From Acidihalobacter prosperus (lineage in GTDB: Bacteria; Pseudomonadota; Gammaproteobacteria; DSM-5130; Acidihalobacteraceae), in assembly GCF_000754095.2 (NCBI RefSeq), contig NZ_JQSG02000006.1, positions 181,693 to 243,163 of the forward strand: DNA of 61,471 nucleotides. The letters run 5' to 3'. Each line of letters begins with the position of its first letter. Positions within the stretch are counted from its first letter, which is position 1. The translations under genes were made by a program, and so were the position numbers. The notes under the pieces were generated by a model. That model was given only the letters and a program-made list of their open reading frames with translations, ran no database searches and was not told the DNA's origin. Shown in pieces: positions 9,255-17,849 of this stretch.

Positions 9255-10748
9255 TCACCGGTGCGAGCCGTCGAGCCCGGCTTCGGCCAGGGTGACGGCG
9301 CGGAACATGGCGCGACGCTTGTTCAGCGTCTCCTCCCACTCGGTGGCAGGCACCGAATCGTAGACGATGCCGCCGCCGGCCTGGATGTGCAGCGTGCCGT
9401 CCTTGATCACGGCCGTGCGGATGGCGATGGCGGTATCCATGTTGCCGTTCCAGGCGAGATAGCCGACCGCACCCGAATAGACCCCGCGGCGCACAGGTTC
9501 CAGCTCGTCGATGATCTCCATCGCGCGTATCTTGGGCGCTCCACTGACGGTCCCTGCCGGGAAGGTGGCGCGCAGCACGTCCATCGCGCCCAAACCGGGG
9601 CGCAGATGGCCGGTCACGTGCGAAACGATGTGCATCACGTGCGAATAGCGCTCGATGCCCATCTGTTCGGTGACCTCGACCGATCCCACCTCGCTGACGC
9701 GGCCGACGTCGTTGCGACCGAGGTCGATCAGCATCAGGTGCTCGGCGATTTCCTTGGGGTCAGCCAGCAGCTCCGCCTCCAGCGCCTGATCGCCGGCCTC
9801 ATCGCGCCCGCGCGGCCGCGTACCCGCGATCGGACGCACGGTGACCAGGTCGTCCTCCAGCCGCGCCAGAATCTCCGGCGACGAGCCGACGATGTGGAAA
9901 TCCTCAAGGTTCAGGCAGTACATGTACGGAGAGGGATTGAGCTGGCGCAACGCACGGTAGAGGTCGAGCGGGCGCGCCGAAAACGGGATCGACATGCGCT
10001 GCGACGGCACCACCTGCATGACGTCGCCCTCGACGATGTACTCGCGAATCCGTCGCACCGCGTCCTCGTAGCCCGCCTGCGAGAAACTGGACTCGAAATC
10101 GGATTCGTCCACACGCTTGGCCGCACGGTGCGCGCGGTAGCCAGCATTCGCCTCGCGCAGCCGGTACGCAAGCGCGGCGAGGCGTTCCTCAGCACGCTGG
10201 TGCGCGCCCGCCTCGTCGGGATCGACGTGCACGATGCAGGACAGCTTGCCGCTCAGATTGTCGAAAACCACCACCTCTTCGGACACCATGAGCAGAATGT
10301 CCGGACAACCGATGGGATCCGGTTTGCCTTCGGCGCCGCGGGCGAGCCGCGGCTCGATGTAGCGGATGGTGTCATAGCCGAAGTAGCCGACCAGTCCGCC
10401 GGTGAAGCGCGGCAGACCGTCGCGCTCGGCCACGCGGTAGCGCGCCTGGAAGGTCTCGATCCAGGCCAGCGGATCGTCCACCTGCTCGCGCAGGATCACC
10501 TGCCCGGCCGCTTCAAGCGTCACCTCGTGGCCGTGCACGCGCACGACCTCTCGCGCGGGCAGGCCGATGATGGAATAGCGCCCCCATTTCTCGCCGCCTT
10601 GCACCGACTCGAACAGGTAGGTATAGGGGGCGTCGGCAAGCTTGAGGTAGGCGGACAGGGGCGTGTCGAGATCCGCAAGTACCTCGCGGACGACAGGAAT
10701 GCGATTGAACCCGCGCTTGGCGAGTTGGGCGAACTGTTCAGGGCTCAT
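9255..10748 (-). CDS. trpE: Anthranilate synthase component I
   Basis: 497 residues. Converts chorismate and ammonia to anthranilate. Chorismate-binding core: [58 protein letters not shown] and [20 protein letters not shown]. The N-terminal [16 protein letters not shown] resembles the segment that binds feedback-inhibiting tryptophan. First structural gene of trpEGDC and preceded by a leader peptide rich in Trp codons. Confidence 0.97.
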   Translation of the reverse strand: MSPEQFAQLAKRGFNRIPVVREVLADLDTPLSAYLKLADAPYTYLFESVQGGEKWGRYSIIGLPAREVVRVHGHEVTLEAAGQVILREQVDDPLAWIETFQARYRVAERDGLPRFTGGLVGYFGYDTIRYIEPRLARGAEGKPDPIGCPDILLMVSEEVVVFDNLSGKLSCIVHVDPDEAGAHQRAEERLAALAYRLREANAGYRAHRAAKRVDESDFESSFSQAGYEDAVRRIREYIVEGDVMQVVPSQRMSIPFSARPLDLYRALRQLNPSPYMYCLNLEDFHIVGSSPEILARLEDDLVTVRPIAGTRPRGRDEAGDQALEAELLADPKEIAEHLMLIDLGRNDVGRVSEVGSVEVTEQMGIERYSHVMHIVSHVTGHLRPGLGAMDVLRATFPAGTVSGAPKIRAMEIIDELEPVRRGVYSGAVGYLAWNGNMDTAIAIRTAVIKDGTLHIQAGGGIVYDSVPATEWEETLNKRRAMFRAVTLAEAGLDGSHR

Positions 10749-10799
10749 GGCGGTCTTCCGAGTCTTGGCTTGCGGGCGTGCGATTGGGGCGAAGCTGGA

Positions 10800-10853
10800 T
10801 CAGCGCCACCATCGCATCGTGCACCACATCGCTTTGACTCGAAAATTGCCCAT
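10800..10853 (-). CDS. trpL: trp operon leader peptide (TrpL-like)
   Basis: A 17-codon frame, MGNFRVKAMWCTMRWWR and stop, ends 51 bases before the trpE ATG. Three of its codons are TGG, two in tandem, a pattern expected in an attenuation leader and very unlikely by chance at this spot. The Trp-codon segment TGCGATGG can pair (one bulge) with CCAATCGCA just downstream of the stop, so ribosome stalling would alter the fold before trpE. No U-run terminator follows, so control may act on translation or through a less canonical terminator. The ribosome site before its ATG is weak. Confidence 0.7.
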   Translation of the reverse strand: MGNFRVKAMWCTMRWWR

Positions 10854-10875
10854 GCCCGTTTCTTTCGAAGAGGTT

Positions 10876-10906
10876 CTGCGGCAACGCTTGCCGCAGCCCG
10901 ATTATA
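10876..10906 (-). promoter_or_regulatory. Probable trp promoter -10 box and 5' leader hairpin
   Basis: On the minus strand a perfect TATAAT (complement of 10901-10906) stands about 50 bases before the leader peptide; no good -35 is visible. Directly after it the transcript can form the stem CTGCGGCAA/TTGCCGCAG (10876-10884 with 10888-10896) with a 3-base loop, which would sit at the very 5' end of the mRNA. The gph stop is 46 bases upstream. Confidence 0.45.
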
Positions 10907-10951
10907 AACACAGGCGCTGCGCGCTTGGCTAGTGGCTGCGCATGCGCCGGA

Positions 10952-11635
10952 TCAGCCGGCGGCCTGCGGCTCGAACAGCGCCGGAATCTCGTTCATGGCG
11001 TCGACCACCGCATCCGGCTGTTCCTCGCGTATGTCGATGCCATGGTTGTAGCCGTAGCTCATGCAGACAATCTGGAAACCTGCCGCGCGAGCGGCTGCGA
11101 CATCACTGCGGGAATCGCCAATCATGGTGGAATCGCCCGGCGCGACCCTGAAATGCTCGGCCGCATACAGCAGAGGCCGCGGCGAGGGCTTGCGTTCCGG
11201 CAACTGGTCGCCGCTGACCACCAGCCCGAAGCGCCCCAGTATGCCCAGCTGCTCCAGCAGCGGAAGGGTGAAGCGTTCCGCCTTGTTCGTCACGCAGCCC
11301 AGATGACAGCCCATCGCCGCGAACGCGTCCAGTCCCGCCTCGACGCCGGGGTACAAACGGCTGCGCTTGGCGGTATGTTCGGCATACAGCTCGTAGAAGA
11401 TGGGCAGCGCGCGCGCGCGCAGATCGGCTTCCGGCATCCCGTCGATATCGTTGACCAGCGCGCGTTCGACCAGCCGGTCGACGCCATTGCCCACCCACTG
11501 ACGTATCGCCGATTCGGGGTGCCGCGCCATGCCGAGTCGATCCAGCGTTTCGTTCACGCACCACGCCAGATCGGGCACGCTGTCGACCAGGGTGCCGTCG
11601 AGATCGATGAGAATCAGCTTCGGACGCTGCAACAT
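10952..11635 (-). CDS. gph: Phosphoglycolate phosphatase (HAD family)
   Basis: 227 residues from the ATG giving MLQRPKLILIDLDGTLVDSV; a longer frame upstream lies inside rpe. HAD motifs: LIDLDGTLVDS with the Asp nucleophile, TNKAERF, KPSPRPLLYAAEH with Lys, and TMIGDSRSDVAAARAAG with the Mg-binding Asp pair. It removes phosphate from 2-phosphoglycolate made by Rubisco oxygenation. Starts 4 bases beyond the rpe stop, so the two are co-transcribed; rpe itself is a Calvin-cycle enzyme. Confidence 0.93.
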   Translation of the reverse strand: MLQRPKLILIDLDGTLVDSVPDLAWCVNETLDRLGMARHPESAIRQWVGNGVDRLVERALVNDIDGMPEADLRARALPIFYELYAEHTAKRSRLYPGVEAGLDAFAAMGCHLGCVTNKAERFTLPLLEQLGILGRFGLVVSGDQLPERKPSPRPLLYAAEHFRVAPGDSTMIGDSRSDVAAARAAGFQIVCMSYGYNHGIDIREEQPDAVVDAMNEIPALFEPQAAG

Positions 11636-11639
11636 GTCA

Positions 11640-12332
11640 TCAGCCTGCCTTGGCAAGCTCGTCGCGCATGGCCGCGATGACGCTGTCGTAACGATTGGCA
11701 TCCTCGTCGCGACCGGCGCCGAAAATCGCCGAGCCGGCGACGAAGGTGTCGGCACCCGCTTCCTTGATCTGGCGAATGTTGTCCACCTTTACACCGCCGT
11801 CGATCTCTAGACGGATCGGCAGCCCGGACTCGTCTATCAGGCGGCGTGCCTGACGCAGCTTGTCGAGGGTCGCCGGGATGAATTTCTGGCCGCCGAACCC
11901 CGGGTTCACCGACATCAGCAATACCATGTCGACCTTGTCCATCACGTACTCGAGGTAGGACAGCGGCGTGGCCGGATTGAATACCAGGCCGGACTTGCAG
12001 CCGCTGTCGCGGATCAGCTGCAGGCTGCGGTCGACGTGGTCGCTGGCCTCGGGGTGGAAGGTGATGTAGGTGGCGCCGGCCGCGGCGAAATCGGGAATGA
12101 TGCGATCGACTGGCTTTACCATCAGGTGCACATCGATGGGCGCAGTCACGCCGTGCTTGCGCAGCGCCTCGCAGACCAGCGGGCCGATGGTCAGGTTCGG
12201 CACGTAATGATTGTCCATGACATCGAAGTGGACGATGTCGGCACCGGCCGCCAGCACGTGGTTGACCTCCTCGCCCAGACGCGCAAAGTCCGCCGAAAGG
12301 ATGGAAGGTGCAATCAGGTTGTCGTTAGCCAT
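11640..12332 (-). CDS. rpe: Ribulose-phosphate 3-epimerase
   Basis: 230 residues. Interconverts ribulose 5-phosphate and xylulose 5-phosphate in the Calvin and pentose phosphate pathways. Signatures: [35 protein letters not shown] with metal-binding His and Asp, [15 protein letters not shown], and [15 protein letters not shown]. Head of the rpe-gph pair. Confidence 0.97.
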   Translation of the reverse strand: MANDNLIAPSILSADFARLGEEVNHVLAAGADIVHFDVMDNHYVPNLTIGPLVCEALRKHGVTAPIDVHLMVKPVDRIIPDFAAAGATYITFHPEASDHVDRSLQLIRDSGCKSGLVFNPATPLSYLEYVMDKVDMVLLMSVNPGFGGQKFIPATLDKLRQARRLIDESGLPIRLEIDGGVKVDNIRQIKEAGADTFVAGSAIFGAGRDEDANRYDSVIAAMRDELAKAG

Positions 12333-12496
12333 GACGGACGCCTACCTCTGTGTCGGTTCCAAGGACGCGCACTCTAACCCATCGGATAAGGATTTACAGC
12401 CCTCGGCCAGCGACCGGTTGTCCGGCGGTCGTACGTTGAAGCACAATGCCCGCGCCGTCCCGGCTTCGCGGGGCGCCGATACGTCGAGGAACCGCC

Positions 12497-12952
12497 ATGC
12501 TGATGCTGCTGATCACCCTGCACCTGCTGTCCGCCGTCGTCTGGGTCGGCGGCATGTTCTTCGCCTATATGGCCTTGCGTCCGGCCGCCGTCGCCGTGCT
12601 CGAACCGCCACCGCGGCTGCGCCTGTGGGAGGCGACCTTCGCGCGCTTCTTTCCGTGGGTATGGCTCGCGGTGCTGCTGCTGCTCGGCACCGGCCTTTGG
12701 ATGATGTTCGCCTACCTGGGCGGCATGAAGAGCGCGCCCTACATCCATGCCATGTTCGGTATCGGGCTGGTGATGATGGCCCTCTACGCGCACATCTTCT
12801 TTGCGCCCTTCAAGCGCATGCGCCGCGCGATCGTGGCCGAGGACTTCGCGGAAGCCGGGCGCCGGCTCGGCCAGATCCGTCAGCTCATCGGCGTCAATCT
12901 GGTTCTGGGACTGATCGTCGTCGTGATCGCAGGCAGCGGCCCGCTGTTCTGA
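12497..12952 (+). CDS. CopD-like four-helix membrane protein
   Basis: 151 residues from the ATG giving MLMLLITLHLLSAVVWVGGM, with GAGGA ahead of it; a frame extending 17 codons upstream adds a basic, unlikely leader. About four membrane helices; His in the first helix (TLHLLSAVVWVGGMFF) and another in YIHAMFGIGLVMMALYAH recall CopD-domain and related haem- or copper-binding membrane proteins. Exact role unknown. Convergent with the cytochrome c gene that follows. Confidence 0.65.
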   Translation: MLMLLITLHLLSAVVWVGGMFFAYMALRPAAVAVLEPPPRLRLWEATFARFFPWVWLAVLLLLGTGLWMMFAYLGGMKSAPYIHAMFGIGLVMMALYAHIFFAPFKRMRRAIVAEDFAEAGRRLGQIRQLIGVNLVLGLIVVVIAGSGPLF

Positions 12953-13001
12953 TGCCGAGCCCGGATGGCGCGCACGCCATCCGGAGCCAGGCGCCCCGCG
13001 G

Positions 13002-13337
13002 CTACTTGCAGTTGCCCGGTTTCAGGCTGCTGAAGTAGGCGGCAAGGTTGTCGATGTCCTTGTCGCTGAGCGACGCGACCATCGCGTTCATCGTCGCGTT
13101 CTTGCGCGTGCCATCCTTGAACTCGTGCAGCGCCTTGACCAGGTAGGCTTCCTTCTGGCCGGCCAGATTCGGATAGGTCGGCACCGCGCTGATGCCCTGG
13201 GCGCCATGACAGCTCATGCACATCGCCGCCTTCGCCCGTCCCGCGGCGATGTCGCCCGCAGCCATCGCCGCGCTGCCGCTCAGCAGCAACAAGGCTGCCA
13301 CGCCACCGACCACCATACGTTTTCCACTCAATACCAT
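13002..13337 (-). CDS. Small periplasmic c-type cytochrome (class I, monohaem)
   Basis: 111 residues from the ATG giving [20 protein letters not shown], a signal peptide ending around AMAA. One haem site CMSCH; a C-terminal Met in [20 protein letters not shown] is the probable sixth ligand, and [12 protein letters not shown] is the usual last helix. It resembles the short cytochromes c of sulfur-oxidising proteobacteria and probably carries electrons in the periplasm towards a terminal oxidase. Confidence 0.85.
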   Translation of the reverse strand: MVLSGKRMVVGGVAALLLLSGSAAMAAGDIAAGRAKAAMCMSCHGAQGISAVPTYPNLAGQKEAYLVKALHEFKDGTRKNATMNAMVASLSDKDIDNLAAYFSSLKPGNCK

Positions 13338-13436
13338 GGCCTTCTCCCTTTTCAGTCGCAGATGTTGTCTTACATGCGCCGCCACGCTCACGACGCGGCG
13401 ATCCCCTTGAATCTTAGCCAAATCCGCAACGTACGG

Positions 13437-14105
13437 CTATTTGCCATGCAAATAGCGCGCGTCGCTGTAGGTGGAAAGCCAATCGGGCCGCAGCACGACC
13501 AGCGCGGTAAGCAGCATGCCGTTGAGCAGACCCTCCGGCAACGCCAGCAGAGGCAGGTACATCAAGTAGTCGTGCATCAGCCGCTGCGGCGGGTAGAGAC
13601 CACCCAGCCCCAGCAGGCCCGCCACGGCGACGGTGCTAACCAGCATGCTGAGCAAACCGCCGAGGAATCCGCAGAGGTAGAGATACACGAACAGGTGTGC
13701 GGGCAGGTAGCGCGTGACCAGGCGATAGAGCCCCCAGCATACCGCCACCGGCAGCACCGCGACCGCGAACAGCTCCAGCGGCAGCGATGCAAGCGGCGCG
13801 CCCCAGACCAGGGCGCCGCCGAGCACGGCCAGCGCGGCAGCCATGAGCGCCAACGCCCAGCCGAACATGAGGGTCAGCGTGGCGATTCCCAGAAAATGCA
13901 GGGCCAGTTCGGGCGCGGTGCCCACCCGCAGGCGCCAAAGCGCCGCGAGACACAGCACCGCGACGACAAAAAGATGGATCAGTGCAGGCTCGGCGATGAA
14001 TCTGCGCCAGGGCGCCCGGCGCACCGCCAGCACGGCCATCCAGGCGCAGACCATGCCGACACCCAGCGCGAGCCCGGCAGGCAACCCGTGAAACGTCACG
14101 CCCAT
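13437..14105 (-). CDS. CbiM-like energy-coupling factor permease domain protein
   Basis: 222 residues, about six to seven membrane helices. The start MGVTFHGLPAGLALGVGMVC and the LPEGLLNGMLLTALVVLRPDWL end match the CbiM/COG3235 type of integral membrane protein, related to cobalt/nickel ECF transport permeases. No ATPase or CbiN/CbiQ partner is adjacent, and the metal-binding N-terminal MHIxxG motif is not intact, so metal transport is not established. Confidence 0.6.
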   Translation of the reverse strand: MGVTFHGLPAGLALGVGMVCAWMAVLAVRRAPWRRFIAEPALIHLFVVAVLCLAALWRLRVGTAPELALHFLGIATLTLMFGWALALMAAALAVLGGALVWGAPLASLPLELFAVAVLPVAVCWGLYRLVTRYLPAHLFVYLYLCGFLGGLLSMLVSTVAVAGLLGLGGLYPPQRLMHDYLMYLPLLALPEGLLNGMLLTALVVLRPDWLSTYSDARYLHGK

Positions 14106-14156
14106 ACCGCACCTCCTGCCGCCGCCGACGGCACCGCGCCGAATCCGGGCAGCGGG

Positions 14157-14978
14157 CTAGAAGTTATAGCTCATCGTAAGACTGAACGCGGTCTGCTGGG
14201 TCTCGCTGTCCGGCTCGGAGGTCGTGTAGACATAAGGCGGTATCGTCACCGTGTAGGTCGCCGACCGGCCGTACTTGAACCGCGTATAACTCAGCTTCAG
14301 GCCGATATGAAGATGCTGATAGGCTGCATAATCCACACCGAGCCCCACCCGCGCCCAAGGCTGGTTACCCAGGTAGTAGGTCAATCCGGGCACGCTGTCG
14401 TTCGTCATGGTCGGATTCAGCGTCGTGCCGTAGGCGCCGGACAGGCTCAGCACCGTGCTCTGGCTCAGGGCGAACTGCCCCTCCAGGGTAGCCGCCATGT
14501 ACTGGTTGCCATAACGCTCCTGATAGCCCGGCGAGGCACCGTTGTTGATGTTGCGCTCCCAACTGTGCTCGCCGTATTCAAGGCCCGGGATGAGCGCGAA
14601 GGAGCCGAAGCCGAAGGCATAGCCCAGGCCGACATGGGCGTCGAGGATATGATTGCCGGTATTGCTGTCGTAGGGCGTGCCGTTCTGCAGGCTGCCGATG
14701 TAATGGGTGCTGCCGCTGGCGTAGCTGGCGCCCAGCGTGAAGCGGAAAGGATATTCCAGCCCCAGCAGCGAATACGCCACGCCGATACGAGGGATGAAAC
14801 CCTGTTCCTTGTCCGGCACCGTCCCGTTCATGGTTTCCCGATAGTTCTGCTGCAACCCCCCGACCTCGACCGAAAGATAACGATCGGCGTTGACGATGGC
14901 GGTATTGACCTCGCCCGCCCAGGCCGTACCCCCAGACGCCAGCAGCACACCGGCAGTCACCACAGTCCATCTGCTCAT
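14157..14978 (-). CDS. Outer-membrane beta-barrel protein of unknown function
   Basis: 273 residues from the ATG giving MSRWTVVTAGVLLASGGTAW, a signal peptide ending at AWA; AGGAG stands 8 bases upstream. The mature part is rich in alternating Gly/Tyr strands (SRIGVAYSLLGLEYPFRFTL-type) and ends FSLTMSYNF, the C-terminal aromatic of barrel proteins. It resembles autotransporter-domain-like or OmpW/OprF-like barrels only in a general way. No specific function is proposed. Confidence 0.65.
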   Translation of the reverse strand: MSRWTVVTAGVLLASGGTAWAGEVNTAIVNADRYLSVEVGGLQQNYRETMNGTVPDKEQGFIPRIGVAYSLLGLEYPFRFTLGASYASGSTHYIGSLQNGTPYDSNTGNHILDAHVGLGYAFGFGSFALIPGLEYGEHSWERNINNGASPGYQERYGNQYMAATLEGQFALSQSTVLSLSGAYGTTLNPTMTNDSVPGLTYYLGNQPWARVGLGVDYAAYQHLHIGLKLSYTRFKYGRSATYTVTIPPYVYTTSEPDSETQQTAFSLTMSYNF

Positions 14979-15425
14979 GCAATTATCTCCTGTTCTTATC
15001 GAGTTGGTCCGGATCGTCATCGATATCGCAGAGCCGCCCTCAGGCGCTCGAATCCACCCGCATCATACCGCTTTCCACACGCAACGCGCAGCCATCGTCC
15101 GCCAGGCAGACCGGCACGCATCGAGGCGCCACGCCATACCCCGCGCGCATGTCCCGGACGCCAAGGCCGTCAACTACCCGACTTCCCCAGGGCTTGCATC
15201 CATGCGTCGATTTCAGATTAAATCCATCTATAATTTATCGTGTTTCCATAACACAATTTGATGGCTCGCATAAGCCTGCGTTAGGCATGTCCCGCGTCGG
15301 CAGGCGCCACCCGGACGGCAGCGCGCCATGGCCACACGGCGCCGGAACCGCTATAGAGAGGAACGCGGACGCGCACCCGGTCGCCGGCAGGCGGTCGACC
15401 GGTAGACAATAAGGACGGGAGACCG
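14979..15425. promoter_or_regulatory. Divergent intergenic region between barrel protein and DAB operon
   Basis: 447 bases without a convincing gene. It should carry the DAB operon promoter on the plus strand and the barrel-protein promoter on the minus strand. A perfect TATAAT lies at 15229-15234, framed by a short inverted repeat TAAAT/ATTTA (15219-15223 and 15233-15237) in a local AT-rich patch, but no matching -35 is clear. About 190 bases separate it from the dabB start. Confidence 0.3.
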
Positions 15426-17090
15426 ATGGACGTACTGCTCTTGCTGCTCACCTGCCTGCCGCTGGTTTCGGCGCTAGCCGTGAGGCTCGCGCCGGCCGGC
15501 ACGCCTCTGCGCGCGGGCCGGATCAGCGCGACCTTCAGCGTGCTCACGTTGCTGGCGGCGCTGGTGCTGTTCGCCGGACAGCTGCTGTCGCCGCACCACT
15601 CCACCGCTCAAAGCGGCCAGCCCCTGCTGCTGCTCGACCCCCTGGGCACGCTGATGGCCCTGGTCATCGCCGCGATCAGCCTGGTGGTGCATCTCTACTC
15701 CCTGCGCTACATGGCCGAAGAGCCCCGCTACGCGCATTTCTTCATGCTGCTCGACTTGATGACGGCCTCGCTGATATTGATGGTCACGGCGGGCAATCTG
15801 ATTCTGCTGCTGGTCGCATGGCATCTGATCGGTGTACTGCTGTATTTCCTGCTCGGTTTCGAGACGCGCAGCCGCAGCGCCCAGCGCTATGCGCTCTGGA
15901 CCCTGCTGACCTACCGCCTCGGCGACCTGCCCATCGTGATCGCCGCCGTGCTGCTGTATCACGCCTACGGCACTCTGTATCTGCCCCACCTGTTCGAACT
16001 GGTGCGCGACAATCCCTCGGTTACGGCCGCGGGCATCCCGGTGGTCATGAGTGCCGCTGCGCTGATTGTGCTGTCGGCCTTCGCCCGCTCGGCGCAGTTC
16101 CTGCTGCATACCTGGCTGCCCTACACCATGGAAGGACCGACGCCGGTCTCGGCGCTGATGCACGCCGGCATCGTGAATGCGGGCGCCTTCGTCATCAACC
16201 GCTTTGCGCCGCTCTTCATCGACGCAGGCCCGGTATTGCACTGGGCCTTCCTGGTCGGGCTGCTGACCGCCATCATCGGCTCGATGCTGATGCTCATTCA
16301 GAACGACATCAAGAAATCGCTGGGTTATTCGACCATGGGGCAGATGGGCTTCATGATCATGGAGTGCGGCCTGGGCGCATTCTCCCTGGCCATTTTTCAT
16401 CTCATCGCCCACGGGCTGTTCAAGGGCACGCTGTTCCTGAGCTCCGGCGGCGTCATCGGCAGTGCCCGCCATAGCGACAACGTGCCGAAGAACAGCGTCT
16501 ACACCTTCGTGGTCGAACGACAGCCGAGCGCGAGCAAGCCCTCATGGCTGGCCATGGCGCTGCTCACGGTCGCGGTGCCGGCGCTGCTGCTGGGCTTCGC
16601 GCACTGGTTCGTGAGCAACGATATCTTCCAGGAGCAGGGTGCGGTGATTCTGCTGTTCTTCGGCTGGATGACCGGCGCACAGCTGTTGTACTCGATCCAT
16701 CGCATGGAAACCCCCGACCCCTGGCGCATGATCGCGCTGGCCATCTTTTCCCTGCTGATCATCGTGGTCGGATACACCCTTATCAGCTACGCCTTCGGCG
16801 TACTCCTGTATCCGGATGAAGACATGCGCCTCGCCATCTATCACGCGGCCGGCATCACCCAGCCCTGGTTCTACGCCCTGGTAGGCGTGATCACGCTGTT
16901 CATCTTCGCGGGCTGGCTGCTGGTCTACCGCTCAGACCGGCGCGGCGGCGACCGGCGCGAAGGCGTGATATGGCTTGCCGCCTACACGCACCTTTCGCGC
17001 GAACTTTATATCAGCGATTTCTACTCTCTGTTCGGTCGCGTGCTGTTCCGTGCGTCCGCCCGACTCAACCGCTGGCTGAGGTGGCTGTGA
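15426..17090 (+). CDS. dabB: DAB inorganic carbon pump, membrane subunit DabB (NuoL/MrpA-like)
   Basis: 554 residues, about 14 membrane helices. Cation-antiporter/complex I subunit family, shown by FLLHTWLPYTMEGPTPVSAL-MHAGIVNAGAFV and DIKKSLGYSTMGQMGFM. In DAB complexes DabB is thought to couple ion flow to CO2 hydration by DabA. Here the gene is followed at once by a half-length partner and dabA, which fixes the assignment over a plain NADH dehydrogenase subunit. Its stop TGA overlaps the next ATG by one base. Confidence 0.9.
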   Translation: MDVLLLLLTCLPLVSALAVRLAPAGTPLRAGRISATFSVLTLLAALVLFAGQLLSPHHSTAQSGQPLLLLDPLGTLMALVIAAISLVVHLYSLRYMAEEPRYAHFFMLLDLMTASLILMVTAGNLILLLVAWHLIGVLLYFLLGFETRSRSAQRYALWTLLTYRLGDLPIVIAAVLLYHAYGTLYLPHLFELVRDNPSVTAAGIPVVMSAAALIVLSAFARSAQFLLHTWLPYTMEGPTPVSALMHAGIVNAGAFVINRFAPLFIDAGPVLHWAFLVGLLTAIIGSMLMLIQNDIKKSLGYSTMGQMGFMIMECGLGAFSLAIFHLIAHGLFKGTLFLSSGGVIGSARHSDNVPKNSVYTFVVERQPSASKPSWLAMALLTVAVPALLLGFAHWFVSNDIFQEQGAVILLFFGWMTGAQLLYSIHRMETPDPWRMIALAIFSLLIIVVGYTLISYAFGVLLYPDEDMRLAIYHAAGITQPWFYALVGVITLFIFAGWLLVYRSDRRGGDRREGVIWLAAYTHLSRELYISDFYSLFGRVLFRASARLNRWLRWL

Positions 17091-17848
17091 TGACCGAACT
17101 GACGCCGCGACTCGTGGTAGCCCTGCTGTTCCTGCCAGTGTTCCCCTTCAGCGCGCTGTTCGTGCAGTTGCTAGGCCGCCGGATCAAGTCAGCGCCGATC
17201 CGCGCCGCACTGTTCCTGCTGTGGCCGCTGGTCGGCGTGATGCTGCTGGGTAGCGACCCCGCCCTGCCGCACTGGCTGCGCGTGTGGGTGCTGTTGAGCG
17301 CACTGCTGTACGCCGTAAGGCTGCTGGCCACGCGCGATCTGCGCCTGTGGACCGCCTACCTGGGCGCCTCGACCTACGCGATGCTCTGGCTCCTGCACCC
17401 GGATTCCATTTCGGGTTGGCTGTCCGCGTTCGGTCTCGGCGCGCCGCTGGCCCTGATGGCACTGGTGGGCGGCGCGCTCGAACGACGTTTCGGCGCCGCC
17501 TACGGCGGTCTCTACGGCGGACTTCACCTGCACCAGCCCCGCCTCGCGGGCGGCCTCACGCTGGCTACGCTGGCGGCCGTGGCCAGCCCGGTGTTCCCCG
17601 GTTTTTTCGTACTCACGGGCATCGCCCTGCATAGCGACCCGACCATCGCCGCCGCCATCATGGCGGTCTGGATCCTGTGGACCTGGGCGGCCGTGGTGCT
17701 GATGCAAAGCTTCATGTTCGGCAAACCGCAGTCGCTGCCCGCCGTCGAAGACTTGGCCAAGCCGCAACTCCATGTGCTCGTGGCCGCCCTGGCCGCACTG
17801 CTGCTCGCCAGCGTGGCGCTCCTCACAACCCTGCTGCAGGGAGGCTGA
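17090..17848 (+). CDS. Half-length antiporter-like membrane subunit of the DAB operon
   Basis: 252 residues, seven to eight hydrophobic helices. The start codon shares one base with the dabB stop, and dabA starts 1 base after the stop, so all three are translationally linked. The C-terminal half, from LHQPRLAGGLTLATLAAVAS to PVFPGFFVLTGIA, resembles helices of NuoM/MrpD-type antiporter subunits (PRL..LA..AS.G.PG..GF), but the polar Lys/Glu residues of a full antiporter channel are not evident. It may be a third pump subunit. No established name is known to me. Confidence 0.6.
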   Translation: MTELTPRLVVALLFLPVFPFSALFVQLLGRRIKSAPIRAALFLLWPLVGVMLLGSDPALPHWLRVWVLLSALLYAVRLLATRDLRLWTAYLGASTYAMLWLLHPDSISGWLSAFGLGAPLALMALVGGALERRFGAAYGGLYGGLHLHQPRLAGGLTLATLAAVASPVFPGFFVLTGIALHSDPTIAAAIMAVWILWTWAAVVLMQSFMFGKPQSLPAVEDLAKPQLHVLVAALAALLLASVALLTTLLQGG

Positions 17849-17849
17849 G

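Noticed and set aside
15426-17090. Annotation of dabB as an NADH dehydrogenase (complex I) NuoL subunit
   Set aside because: No other nuo genes are present and it is coupled to dabA; the DAB assignment explains the context better.
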